In this document: in pieces, positions 18,603 through 26,761 of the stretch
Layout of the letters: the number at the start of each line of letters is the position of its first letter
Numbering within the stretch: the stretch's first letter is position 1
Origin: Streptomyces albidus (ex Kaewkla and Franco 2022)
GTDB lineage: Bacteria; Actinomycetota; Actinomycetes; Streptomycetales; Streptomycetaceae
Direction: 5' to 3'
Assembly (NCBI RefSeq): GCF_013870515.1
Contig: NZ_JACBXA010000010.1
Coordinates: forward strand, 1-58,865
DNA: 58,865 nucleotides
The notes under the pieces: generated by a model
Databases searched by the model: none
What the model saw: the letters and a program-made list of their open reading frames with translations, nothing else
What the model was told of the DNA's origin: nothing
Position numbers and translations under genes: made by a program

Positions 18603-20672
18603 TCAGTCCGTGGCGAAGACCTGGGCGTCGTGCGCGAAGGCCTTGAACTCCAGCGCGTTGCCTGCGGTGTTGGGATCTGACAGTTCATGTACGGCGAAGA
18701 GGCGAGGGTCGATCCCGCCTTGGATGTGGAGCGGAGGAACGGCCGTCTCAGGCTCCGGGAGGGGCTGCGTGGACTCTTCCTCCAGCCCTTCCATGACACG
18801 AGCCCACAGCCCACTTTTGAGCCACTGAGTACAGCGCGTGTGGATGGTCTGAGGGTTCCCGTAGACGGCGGGCAGCTCGGTCCAACGAGCACCTGTCCTT
18901 ACTTTGTGGAGCATGCCGTCAATGAGCGTTCGATACGGGGTGCCTTTGCTCTTCGGCGGCATGAGCGCCGAGACCCGTTCCCACGCCTCGTCACTCAGTG
19001 GCTCCGGAACGTCCTTGCGCTGCTTAACGAACCACTCCCTCAACGTGCACGGCCGTCCCTTTCGTTTGGCGACTGGTACACCGGTGACGAACACTTTGAT
19101 ATCGAGGAGGAGTAGATATTCCCTCTGTTCCTCTGGTGTGCAGGAGTGCAGTCGATGCATTGCCGTGCTTGCAAGCGCCCGTAGCCGGTCCCCGAACTCA
19201 TCAGCTGCTGCTGAGTCCTTCTGCCATTCCACGGCTTCACGGTGCTGGCTGCGCATCTGGTTCAGTTCCTCGTTAAGAGGTGCAACCGCAGCCCTTACGG
19301 CTTCCTCGATCTCCGCTGTGTCTTTTCCTGTCAGTGCCGCTTCTTTGGCACTGACGCCCATGACGGCGGAGACCACTCTTTCCTGTCGGGTGATTTGCTC
19401 GGACAGCACCTCAATTCGTGTGTCATGGTCCGGCGTGGCGCCCTTGTGGTTGTCAATCCATTCCTGAGCAAGCGCTTCTAGCTTCTCAGGGCTACCCAAG
19501 AGGTCAGTGACCTTTTCCCAGACAACACGTTCGATGGAGGCGGCATCCAAGACCGGGCACTGGCACTTGTCGGAAGCTCCGGCGTACTTCTCCGTTTTTC
19601 CGGAGCAGCTATACCACCTGTATTGCTTGCCGCTGGTACGCCCGAATCCCGCAGCGTGCGCGCCGCACGGATTTACAATCAATCCGGTCAGCGGATAGAT
19701 GTTCCGCGTGGAATACTTTCCACGCGAGATCAGTGTCAGTGCCTGTTGCAATGCGGCAAGTTCGGGCGGAGTGAATATTGGATCGAGCGGGATGCTGACC
19801 GTTTCCCCATTGATGGGTGTGCCGTCCTTGCGAAGCTGGGTGTTGGCCGACCTCTTTCCCGTCCGGGTTATGCGGCCCGGGTGCCTGAACACACTCACCG
19901 AACGCATAACCGCGTCCGATGTTATCCGTGCTCGGAGGTTCGATTGCCGCCATGGCTTGCCGCTTCGCGTATAGTGCCCTTGCGAGTTCAGCCAGACAGC
20001 GGCTTCCCTTGTATTCATTCTGTCCTTGACGATTTTGGTCCATGCAAGGCGCAGAATTTTTGCTTCCTCGTCATCAATAACGAGGCGGGAGAGCTTCTTT
20101 TGACCCTGGAAGGCAATCTTGTAGCCGTATGGTGGGGGGCCACCGATCCAGCCGCCTTCCTCCGCTTTTTCTTGCAAGCCGTCTTGCGTACGTTCGCGAA
20201 TCGTTGTCCATTCTGATTCCGCGTAGTCCGCTTGGCGACGCATCTCCTTTTGTCCCGCAGGGGTCGTGTTGTCGGTTCCAGTGCTGGCGATGGCCACATA
20301 GATGCCCATGTCTTCAAGCATCCAGACCCAGCGCCAAAAGGCCCGGCCGGTCCGGCCGATGGCGCGGCCTTCTTTGACCACGACGACGTCAAAGTGGTTC
20401 TTTTGGGCATCCTGCATGAGCCGCATCAGGGAAGGGCGTTCATGCATTTCCAGACTGCCGCTAAAGCCCTCGTCCGCGTAGGACCCGGCATGCTCCCAGC
20501 CCTGAGAAGCGATATGACGCGATGTCTTCTTTTGCTGACTCGCGATTCCGTACCCCTGCTTCTGCTCTCTCGTGGAAACCCTCAGATACTCCACTGCACG
20601 CAGGGGGCGGCTAGAGATGGCCTGCGCAGCAGCGCTTGCCGCAGACTGTTGGAGCATGCTTATATGCGTCAC
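18603..20672 (-). CDS. Large serine recombinase (integrase) with C-terminal transposase-like domain
   Basis: A 689-residue site-specific recombinase. The N-terminal resolvase domain carries catalytic Ser33 in YLRVSTREQ. The recombinase domain contains GGWIGGPPPYGY, followed by a zinc-ribbon region (about 340-400) rich in Cys (NPCGAH ... YSCSG ... KCQCP) and a coiled-coil segment (about 430-520). Unusually, residues about 553-625 (LSDEAWERVSALMPP ... RTGARWTELP) resemble the DUF4096 N-terminal domain of IS5-family transposases, and the last about 25 residues weakly resemble a DUF397 C-terminus. GTG 20672 is used; ATG 20657 is also possible. Base composition is lower in GC than the flanks except at the 3' tip, consistent with imported DNA and an attachment site nearby. 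Confidence 0.93.
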   Translation of the reverse strand: MTHISMLQQSAASAAAQAISSRPLRAVEYLRVSTREQKQGYGIASQQKKTSRHIASQGWEHAGSYADEGFSGSLEMHERPSLMRLMQDAQKNHFDVVVVKEGRAIGRTGRAFWRWVWMLEDMGIYVAIASTGTDNTTPAGQKEMRRQADYAESEWTTIRERTQDGLQEKAEEGGWIGGPPPYGYKIAFQGQKKLSRLVIDDEEAKILRLAWTKIVKDRMNTREAAVWLNSQGHYTRSGKPWRQSNLRARITSDAVMRSVSVFRHPGRITRTGKRSANTQLRKDGTPINGETVSIPLDPIFTPPELAALQQALTLISRGKYSTRNIYPLTGLIVNPCGAHAAGFGRTSGKQYRWYSCSGKTEKYAGASDKCQCPVLDAASIERVVWEKVTDLLGSPEKLEALAQEWIDNHKGATPDHDTRIEVLSEQITRQERVVSAVMGVSAKEAALTGKDTAEIEEAVRAAVAPLNEELNQMRSQHREAVEWQKDSAAADEFGDRLRALASTAMHRLHSCTPEEQREYLLLLDIKVFVTGVPVAKRKGRPCTLREWFVKQRKDVPEPLSDEAWERVSALMPPKSKGTPYRTLIDGMLHKVRTGARWTELPAVYGNPQTIHTRCTQWLKSGLWARVMEGLEEESTQPLPEPETAVPPLHIQGGIDPRLFAVHELSDPNTAGNALEFKAFAHDAQVFATD

Positions 20673-20893
20673 GTCGACTCCCTAGTAAGTCGGCCACGCC
20701 CCGGGACGGTTGCCGCCGTCGCCGGGGTCTTGTCGCTGAGCACACTAACCCACGTCCTCGGTGCTTCGCAGGTGTTCAGTGTTTTTCCCTGAACTACCCG
20801 CACGTGGACCGAAGAGAAGCCTCAATAGGCGAGCCCTGTCCTCCGGTGGCATCCTTTGATCAGTGCGCCATTCCACTGATATTCGCGTCACGA

Positions 20894-22288
20894 CTAGCCA
20901 CCCCCGTACCTGTCAATATTGCGGACGCGCTCCACGGCTATTCCCGCAGAGATTTCAGCTTCAGCAGGAGTGTGACCCGAGCGCACGTATCGCCATGCGG
21001 CTTCGGTCTCGGTCTCCGCACCGCGTGGAGGGTCGGTTCTTGCATGTGCGGTTCGGTCGGCTCTGAGTGCGGTGTATGTGGTGGAGTAGCGGCGTGACTT
21101 GCTGAGGATGTGGCCTCGGAAGCCGAGGGTGTGTGTCCATCGGTGCAGGTTCAGGTGTTGGAGTTCGGGCAGTTCGCCGAGGCGCCAGCAGGTGTGCATG
21201 AGGGTGCGTAGGTGTCTGTTGACGTTGCGTCGGTCGATCTGGCCGGGAGCGGTCACGGGCCGGTCGGTGCCGCCTGTGTCGGTGACGCTCTTGGAGACGT
21301 ATTTCCCGATGTAGGCGGCGACGGCATCGGGGGTGGTGAGTGCGGAGTCTTTGATGGGGTGTGCGTCGAGCTGTGCGCCCCAGCGGAAGAGGTGTTCACC
21401 GACGCCGGAGACGTGGGGCAGGCGGACGCTGACAGCGGCAACGGCACCGCGGATTACCTCGTCCAGGAGGGTCGCCGTGGCCCATGCCGGCGGTTTGGTG
21501 TCGGGGCCGTCCGGGCCGTCGAGACGAACGACGGCATGGAAGTGGACTGCGCCGCGTCTTTGGTATTCAGCGACCTTGGCGAAGCTCACGCGCAGGTGCC
21601 TGCCGAGCGCGGTTTGCGTGAGGCCCCCGGCAGTGGCCAGGTGTCGCCGGATGGTGCGTGTGGTGCGGTCCCACAGTGCACCGGCATGGGCGTGCCACAG
21701 GACGTGCGCGGGGTAGTCGTAGCAGGCCGCGCAGAGCGGCTGTCCGAGAGCAGTGTCTGTTTCTGCGTGCCGCAGGCCGCAGCCCAGGGGCCGCCCGTGC
21801 TCGCAGGTTCCGCCGTGCCGTCGAGGGTGGCAGCGGCTTCCGTCGGGGGTGGTGTGGTGGACGGGGCCGAAGGAGGGTGCGGTGAGGGTGACGAACAGCC
21901 GGGGGTGGTCGGTGACTCGGCCTGGTGTGCCTTTGCCCCCGACGAGGCCCGCGCGGACGAGTTGGAAGGTGTCGCCGGAGTGCAGGCGGGAGCAGGGGGC
22001 GCACTGTGTCTCGCGCCGGTTTCGGCAGCGCACCGCCAGCACGCCCTGGGGCTCGTTGTGGGTGGTGTAGTGCCGCAGAACTTCGCCGCTGTGTGCGTCG
22101 CGCACGATCGAGTGGCCCGCAAGGTAGATGGGATGCGCGCAGCCGCCAACGGCGTGCATCTGCTCCAGCCAGCGCCCGAATCCGTCGGTGTTCGCGAGGC
22201 GGATCATGTCGTGTTCTGTCTCGGATAGAGAGCGCAAGCGCTCCGCACTGTGAAGTACGGAGCGCCGCGCCGTCGAAGCAGCCTCCAT
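20894..22288 (-). CDS. RepSA-type replication initiator of an AICE
   Basis: A 464-residue protein of the actinomycete integrative-element replication initiator family. Cys clusters are visible at CRNRRETQCAPCSRLH and PLCAACYDY. The rolling-circle-like segment YQRRGAVHFHAVVRLDG holds the HxH metal motif; AYIGKYVSKS contains the candidate catalytic Tyr with YxxK spacing; and the HTLGFRGHILSKSRRYS block is highly typical of this family. It would nick the element's origin for replication of the excised form. It is transcribed towards the integrase gene. Confidence 0.88.
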   Translation of the reverse strand: MEAASTARRSVLHSAERLRSLSETEHDMIRLANTDGFGRWLEQMHAVGGCAHPIYLAGHSIVRDAHSGEVLRHYTTHNEPQGVLAVRCRNRRETQCAPCSRLHSGDTFQLVRAGLVGGKGTPGRVTDHPRLFVTLTAPSFGPVHHTTPDGSRCHPRRHGGTCEHGRPLGCGLRHAETDTALGQPLCAACYDYPAHVLWHAHAGALWDRTTRTIRRHLATAGGLTQTALGRHLRVSFAKVAEYQRRGAVHFHAVVRLDGPDGPDTKPPAWATATLLDEVIRGAVAAVSVRLPHVSGVGEHLFRWGAQLDAHPIKDSALTTPDAVAAYIGKYVSKSVTDTGGTDRPVTAPGQIDRRNVNRHLRTLMHTCWRLGELPELQHLNLHRWTHTLGFRGHILSKSRRYSTTYTALRADRTAHARTDPPRGAETETEAAWRYVRSGHTPAEAEISAGIAVERVRNIDRYGGG

Positions 22289-22470
22289 TTACGGGGGTGC
22301 CCTTTCTCGACTGGCAGCCGAGCAGGCTGCCTCACGGGCAATTGACATTTCGTGGTCTCTTTCTCGAATCAGGAAAGGTGCACGTTGAAAGATGTGAACT
22401 GAATAATCTAGAGGAGGGTTTTAGTATCGAGTGATTCGTATGGGTAGGTAAGGATTGTGGGTGTGCGTGT

Positions 22471-22842
22471 TCAGCAGTATTCGGGAATGCAGGTGTGGCC
22501 GGAGAGGTACTTTTCCTTGACCCAGCCGACCCGGTTGGCGTTGGGGCCGGAATCCACGGTGACCTTGACCCACTTCCGGGTCTTGTCGACGCAGTGGGTT
22601 TCCACGTAGATGCCGCCCTTGATCAGACCGAGGCTTGTGGACTTGGCACTTGAACGGGAACGCAGGTGAACTGTCGTGTCTACGGTGGTCTGGTCGTTGG
22701 GGATGTTGTAGCTGCACTTGCTCTGTCCGGGCGCGCCTGCCGGTGTTGCGGCGTGTGCGGTCGGGGCGACGAAGAACACGCCTCCGCCGGCAAGAGCGAG
22801 TCCGCCGAGGAGGGATGCCGCTGTGCGCGATATCGAGCGCAT
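22471..22842 (-). CDS. Secreted SH3-like protein
   Basis: A 123-residue protein with a signal peptide (about 1-32, ending APTAHAA). The SH3b-like fold has the pattern VHLRSRSSAKSTSLGLIKGG ... KWVKVTVDSGPNANRVGWVKEKYLSGHTC. Four cysteines lie in the mature part, probably paired outside the cell. It lies between rep and the transfer operon on the same strand. Secreted SH3 proteins near transfer genes may act at the cell wall, but this is inference. A second, unrelated-length SH3 protein sits at 48580. Confidence 0.8.
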   Translation of the reverse strand: MRSISRTAASLLGGLALAGGGVFFVAPTAHAATPAGAPGQSKCSYNIPNDQTTVDTTVHLRSRSSAKSTSLGLIKGGIYVETHCVDKTRKWVKVTVDSGPNANRVGWVKEKYLSGHTCIPEYC

Positions 22843-23074
22843 GTTGTCCTTCTTTCTTTTAGGTGTCGGTCCCGATTCCCGGAACCTCCGGTCGGAGCAT
22901 GTCCGGCCGGTTGGCCGGTCGGAGTAGGGGCGTGCGGCCGACCGTCCAACGGGCCGGACCTCCTTTCTCGACTGGCGGTCGCAATGACTGCCGGGAGCAT
23001 GTGAGAAGGCATCACGAATCTCTCTCGCTGAACAAAAGGAAAAGGAGTAAGGAAGGTAAGGCTATTGATTGGTG

Positions 23075-23266
23075 TTAGCCAGCGAATCGGCTGGCGAGCC
23101 ATTGCACGAGGTTGGTGACCATGAATACCGCCGGAGTCAGCGCGGTGTAGACACCGAAGAGGAAGATGAAAATCGCTGCCCACCAGGAGACTTCACGGGA
23201 CCGCACAAGAATCACGGTGATAATCCCGAATACGAGAACGAGGGGCAGCACTTCCGCGTAGCTCAC
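23075..23266 (-). CDS. Small membrane protein of the transfer operon (Spd-like)
   Basis: A 63-residue protein with two predicted membrane helices (VLPLVLVFGIITVILV and WWAAIFIFLFGVYTAL). Its GTG start (23266) overlaps the stop of the TraB-like gene in GTGA fashion, making it the last cistron of the transfer operon. Small hydrophobic proteins in this position are usually assigned to plasmid spread (Spd) in Streptomyces; the specific family is not recognised. Confidence 0.72.
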   Translation of the reverse strand: MSYAEVLPLVLVFGIITVILVRSREVSWWAAIFIFLFGVYTALTPAVFMVTNLVQWLASRFAG

Positions 23267-24594
23267 GCTGCGTCGCCCCCTTTCGCCGTGGACAGGCCCA
23301 GATCCGCAACGGCCGGGGTGATGCCTGCATGCCGGGTAGCGATCTCGCGTGCTTCGCCGGTTGAGGTGAGGTGCGAGCGTGCCCGCATCCACCGGCCGCC
23401 GGCAGCGGTGACCGCCACGCCCTGTTCGTCCTCGGTGATGGCTTGGGCGACGGTGACAGCATCGGGCGACAGATCCCCGAGGGTCATCTGGGCGGTTTCT
23501 TCGTCGTGGACGCGGTGGCAGATGCGTCCGCCGAGCTGCGCGCGAAGGGCGGTGACCCGGGCGCCCAGGTCGGAGCCGACTCGTTGTCCCGCGATGACGA
23601 GATGCACGCCCAGGGCCGCGCCGAGCTGCGCCAGCCGCAGCAACGACGTACCGCAGGAAGCGACTTCATCCTTGGATTCGCGTGTGCCGTCGCTGAGGTA
23701 CAGCTCTGCCAGCTCATCCACCAGGACCACGACGGGAACCGGGCGGTCAGGTTCGGGCAGTTCCCAGATGGAGCGCACACCCGCCGCACGGCAATCGCTC
23801 ATGCGTGCTTCTGTCTCCTCCACCAGGCGGGACAGGAGCCGCACAGCAGCCGTGCGGGAATCGGCAAGGGCCGTCAACCGCCGCTGAAACAACGACAGTT
23901 CCAGTCCGCCCTTGCAGTCGACTCCGACCAGAGCCACAGCTTGAGGCGCCAACTCGCAGACCAGCGATGCCATCAGAGTCGATTTCCCGGACTGCGTAGC
24001 ACCCGTGATCAGCCAATGCGGCTCACGGCGCAGATCCAATATCCAGGGCCCGCCGTCCTCATTCCTGCCGACCCGGGCTGTCAGTAGCCGTGCCGGGCGC
24101 GGGGAGAATGCGCCCGCACTGGCCGCCAAGGGATCGCGAGCGGTCACGGTCACCAGCACGATGCCGCGCCGGGGACTGGTCACCCGGGCCGCGTGGACCC
24201 GCCAGGCGTGCGCAATGGCATCTGCCGCTGCCATGAAGAGGGCGGGTGTCTGGCCCGGATGCAGCCGCACCCGCACCGTCAGCCCGGTACGCGTGGGACG
24301 TGGCAGACCCAGCCATGCCGGGATCGGCCGCAACGCCATGCCCCGCATCGCCTGATCCCCGATGACCCGGAACTTAGGGCGCTTGACCACGCTCAGCCCC
24401 GCCGTGTTCGACAGCCGCCGCCACGTGACACGCATCCGCACGACCGTGAGCGGATAGCCCAACAGCGGCCAGAACCACGACCAGGCCGCCAACCATGCCC
24501 ACCAGCCCGGCAGACGCGGCTCCCACAGACGCTGCGTGACCACCAGCCCAACGAACACCAGGGTGATCAGCCACACGACCAGTTCAGCCGGCAT
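23263..24594 (-). CDS. TraB/FtsK-type conjugative DNA translocase (TraSA-like)
   Basis: A 443-residue protein. Two N-terminal membrane helices (about 3-20 and 29-47) are followed by a linker and an FtsK/SpoIIIE ATPase domain: Walker A GATQSGKST, Walker B VVVLVDELAEL, and the conserved tail GGRICHRVHDEETAQMTLGD. It pumps double-stranded element DNA between mycelia, the actinomycete mode of conjugation. ATG 24594 overlaps the preceding stop as TGATG. It is the core of the six-gene coupled operon 25670-23075. Confidence 0.92.
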   Translation of the reverse strand: MPAELVVWLITLVFVGLVVTQRLWEPRLPGWWAWLAAWSWFWPLLGYPLTVVRMRVTWRRLSNTAGLSVVKRPKFRVIGDQAMRGMALRPIPAWLGLPRPTRTGLTVRVRLHPGQTPALFMAAADAIAHAWRVHAARVTSPRRGIVLVTVTARDPLAASAGAFSPRPARLLTARVGRNEDGGPWILDLRREPHWLITGATQSGKSTLMASLVCELAPQAVALVGVDCKGGLELSLFQRRLTALADSRTAAVRLLSRLVEETEARMSDCRAAGVRSIWELPEPDRPVPVVVLVDELAELYLSDGTRESKDEVASCGTSLLRLAQLGAALGVHLVIAGQRVGSDLGARVTALRAQLGGRICHRVHDEETAQMTLGDLSPDAVTVAQAITEDEQGVAVTAAGGRWMRARSHLTSTGEAREIATRHAGITPAVADLGLSTAKGGDAA

Positions 24595-24839
24595 CAGGTA
24601 CCACCCCCTGGCGCCAAGTGAGTCCGGGGAAGGTCGCGAGCGCGTTCCCTCTGGCGTGCCTCTTCGATCAGCAGCCGGGCATGGTCCGCTGCCGATTCGG
24701 CATGACAAGCCGTCAGCATCAAAGCTTCGGTCGCGGCCTGTTCACCTTCGAAGGAGCGCAGCAGAGCCTCAGCGCCGATGAGAACCCGCAGATCCTCCAT
24801 CAGCCGCTGTGCCACGTGGTCACTGCGGTAATGGCCCAT
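24594..24839 (-). CDS. Small hypothetical protein of transfer operon
   Basis: An 81-residue, mostly helical, charged protein (MGHYRSDHVAQRLMEDL; repeated E/A/R heptad-like pattern suggests coiled coil over about 10-70). It starts and stops in TGATG overlaps with its neighbours, so it is certainly translated within the operon. No family recognised. A GTG codon immediately before ATG 24839 is an alternative start. Confidence 0.7.
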   Translation of the reverse strand: MGHYRSDHVAQRLMEDLRVLIGAEALLRSFEGEQAATEALMLTACHAESAADHARLLIEEARQRERARDLPRTHLAPGGGT

Positions 24840-25054
24840 CACGAGCCCTCACCCGAACCCGAGCCGCGCACCTGATCAGCAAGGCGCCGGGCAAGGTCGA
24901 AAGCCTCACCGGTGCTTATGGCCAGAGAGTTGAAGCAGAACAACCGGAGACCGTCAGTGGAGTGCTCTGAGGTCACCATCAGGTCGGCGACCTCAGCCTC
25001 ATCCCCCAAACGCTGAAGACGCTGCCGCAGGTCTTCCCAGGAACCGGCCGCCAT
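24839..25054 (-). CDS. Small hypothetical protein of transfer operon
   Basis: A 71-residue acidic-to-neutral protein (MAAGSWEDLRQRLQRLGDEAEVADLMV ... ISTGEAFDLARRLADQVRG), predicted alpha/beta without membrane segments. It is coupled by TGATG overlaps at both ends. No known family recognised. Confidence 0.68.
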   Translation of the reverse strand: MAAGSWEDLRQRLQRLGDEAEVADLMVTSEHSTDGLRLFCFNSLAISTGEAFDLARRLADQVRGSGSGEGS

Positions 25055-25254
25055 CAGTACCAGCCCCCACGACGCGCACGACGCTCCACACCGGCCATCC
25101 GCCAAGACAGCCGCGCCAGGCTCAGCGCATCCCGCGTCACGGAGCGGAACAAAAGTTCTCGCGTCTTGGATGTAGGCGGCAGACCAGCGCCGGCCCGCGA
25201 ATGCAATGCCGCCGTGCGCATCCGCAGTTCCTCGAACTCCACACGCTCGCCCAT
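25054..25254 (-). CDS. Small basic hypothetical protein of transfer operon
   Basis: A 66-residue, Arg-rich helical protein (GERVEFEELRMRTAALHSRAG ... WRMAGVERRARRGGWY). ATG 25254 overlaps the upstream stop (TGATG) and its own stop overlaps the next start. The high positive charge could suit nucleic-acid contact; no family recognised. Confidence 0.66.
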   Translation of the reverse strand: MGERVEFEELRMRTAALHSRAGAGLPPTSKTRELLFRSVTRDALSLARLSWRMAGVERRARRGGWY

Positions 25255-25670
25255 CACGCGTCACCCCCCTGCGTCTTGCCACGGCCGCCCGCGCTGCCCG
25301 ACGAAGAAGCCGAGGCGGACACAGCCGGGGAGGCAGGTGAGGACTCTGGCGTGACGGACGAGGCCCGGAAGTTGATCCCTTCCCGGTCTCCCATCTGCCA
25401 ATAGTTCGCCGTCAGACCGGTGACTATGACGCGGCTTCCCTCAGTGATCCCCTGGGGTTCGCCAGCCAAGATCACATCCAGTACCGAGGCGCCTTGTCCG
25501 TCTTCGTGTTGCACGGACACCGAGACCACGTACAGGGGCCGCCCCTCGCGGTCGGTGCGTATCTCCCCGGTATCGCGGTTGACCCGGGGGTGCGGCGCCA
25601 CCACGCACATGACGGTCTTGAATCGCGACGCGTCCAGCGGCAGCGAGCGTATGGGCATCTGGATTGGCAT
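25254..25670 (-). CDS. First gene of transfer operon: OB-fold-like hypothetical protein
   Basis: A 138-residue protein. The first about 100 residues show alternating beta pattern (FKTVMCVVAPHPRVNRDTGE, LYVVSVSVQHEDGQGASVLDVILAG, GSRVIVTGLTANYW) reminiscent of the OB-fold SpdA/regulatory proteins found first in AICE transfer operons. The C-terminal 30 residues are a disordered Ser/Ala/Gly tail. It is expressed from the promoter divergent to the GntR gene, with a 16-bp palindrome 27 bases upstream of the start. Confidence 0.68.
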   Translation of the reverse strand: MPIQMPIRSLPLDASRFKTVMCVVAPHPRVNRDTGEIRTDREGRPLYVVSVSVQHEDGQGASVLDVILAGEPQGITEGSRVIVTGLTANYWQMGDREGINFRASSVTPESSPASPAVSASASSSGSAGGRGKTQGGDA

Positions 25671-25696
25671 GAGCTTCCACCTCTCGATAGACAGGC

Positions 25697-25712
25697 ACTC
25701 GTAATGATGAGT
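25697..25712. promoter_or_regulatory. 16-bp palindromic operator candidate (ACTCGT...ATGAGT)
   Basis: ACTCGTAATGATGAGT lies 27-42 bases upstream of the transfer-operon start. The same imperfect palindrome occurs twice more at 49023 and 49075, upstream of a secreted SH3 gene. Length and symmetry suit a GntR/HutC dimer. Confidence 0.5.
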
Positions 25713-25774
25713 TACAGAAGCGAGTATGCGCGGCTTGACGGATGCACGCAAGCTCTTATGCTGACGAGTGCGTA

Positions 25775-25801
25775 GTTCGCGCGAACATCGCGAACTTCGC
25801 G
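25775..25801. promoter_or_regulatory. Paired palindromes upstream of GntR/KorSA-like gene
   Basis: GTTCGCGCGAAC (25775-25786, perfect) and CGCGAACTTCGCG (25789-25801, perfect around a central base) are adjacent in the divergent promoter region between the transfer operon and the regulator. They are probable autoregulatory operators, by analogy with KorSA. Confidence 0.5.
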
Positions 25802-25875
25802 CAACTGCGCACCCACCTCGATCGCCACATGGACCTGATGCCGTGTTACCTGTCCTGGAAACGGAGCCACGCCCC

Positions 25876-26646
25876 ATGCCCGAGAAGCTGCAACGCCAGA
25901 CAGCCATGTACCAGCAGCTCGCAGACCGCCTGGCCGAGGAGATTGCGAACGGCGAGTATGCACCGGGCAGCAAGCTCCCCAGCGAAACCGAACTCATCGA
26001 GGGCTACGGCGTATCGCGCCCCACCGTCCGCGCCGCAGTAGCCGAGCTGCGGAAGATGGGCGTCGTCGTCTCTTGGCACGGCAAAGGCAGCTTCGTACGC
26101 CAACAAGCCACACCCACCGCCGCCCTTGAGCGCACCATCTACCGGTCAGGCAAGGGCTACATCAACGGCGAGACCTTCAGCGACGCCGAGGCACCCACTG
26201 TCTCCCGCAGCAACATCACCGGCCAGACCGCCGCGCTGCTGCAACGCGAAGACCCCACCGCCGCCTTCATCGTCGACCGGCTCCTACGCGACGAAGGCAC
26301 CAGCGCCCGCGCCGCCCATCGGTTGATCATCCCGTTCGATGTGGTCGAGCAGGCCCCGGAGTTGGAAGACGCACCGGACGCCGCACCGGCCAAGATCTAC
26401 GGCCACTTGGCAGCCGCCGGACACACCCTGGAGTGGACCGAGACCGTCACCGCCCGCAGCCCCCTGCCGGACGAACGCACCACCCTGCACATGTCCGAGT
26501 CCACATCACTGCTGCTGACCTACCGAACCACCCTCAATGCCGAAACCGGCCACCCCCTGGTCCTGGAAGAGCTGCGCGCCAGCGCCGACAACACCGCCCT
26601 CACCTTCCGCATCACCGCCACCAAGCCCCCCAAGGCCCCCAAGTAA
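25876..26646 (+). CDS. GntR/HutC-family regulator of the element (KorSA-like)
   Basis: A 256-residue protein. The N-terminal winged helix has MYQQLADRLAEEIANGEYAPGSKLPSE as three short motifs, then VSRPTVRAAVAELRKMG. A C-terminal UTRA/HutC ligand domain (about 95-250) ends with VLEELRASADNTALTFRI. Position and orientation, divergent from the tra operon in an AICE, match KorSA of pSAM2, which represses pra and itself. ATG 25876 is chosen where family similarity begins; upstream in-frame codons run through the operator region. A short GC terminator follows. Confidence 0.9.
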   Translation: MPEKLQRQTAMYQQLADRLAEEIANGEYAPGSKLPSETELIEGYGVSRPTVRAAVAELRKMGVVVSWHGKGSFVRQQATPTAALERTIYRSGKGYINGETFSDAEAPTVSRSNITGQTAALLQREDPTAAFIVDRLLRDEGTSARAAHRLIIPFDVVEQAPELEDAPDAAPAKIYGHLAAAGHTLEWTETVTARSPLPDERTTLHMSESTSLLLTYRTTLNAETGHPLVLEELRASADNTALTFRITATKPPKAPK

Positions 26647-26738
26647 CCGAGATCCAACCCGGTCATGACCATGCAGACCCCGCATGGCGTAGCTAGCGAC
26701 AACGACAGCGCGGTACGACCTTCCCTGCTTCATCAAGA

Positions 26739-26757
26739 CCCCGCCCGATGGGCGGGG
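26739..26757 (+). terminator. Hairpin after GntR/KorSA-like gene
   Basis: An 8-bp perfect GC stem (26739-26746 with 26750-26757) with a GAT loop lies about 90 bases after the regulator stop. It may mark the right side of the element's conserved module. Confidence 0.6.
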
Positions 26758-26761
26758 AGGG

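Noticed and set aside
18500..18700. tRNA gene as attachment site of the element
   Set aside because: No cloverleaf-forming sequence or CCA-proximal T-arm motif was found at either end; a serine integrase does not need one.
22843..23074. Extra small gene between the SH3 gene and the transfer operon
   Set aside because: A Shine-Dalgarno-like AGGAGG is present on the minus strand near 22960, but the frame after it is low-complexity and runs into the SH3 gene.
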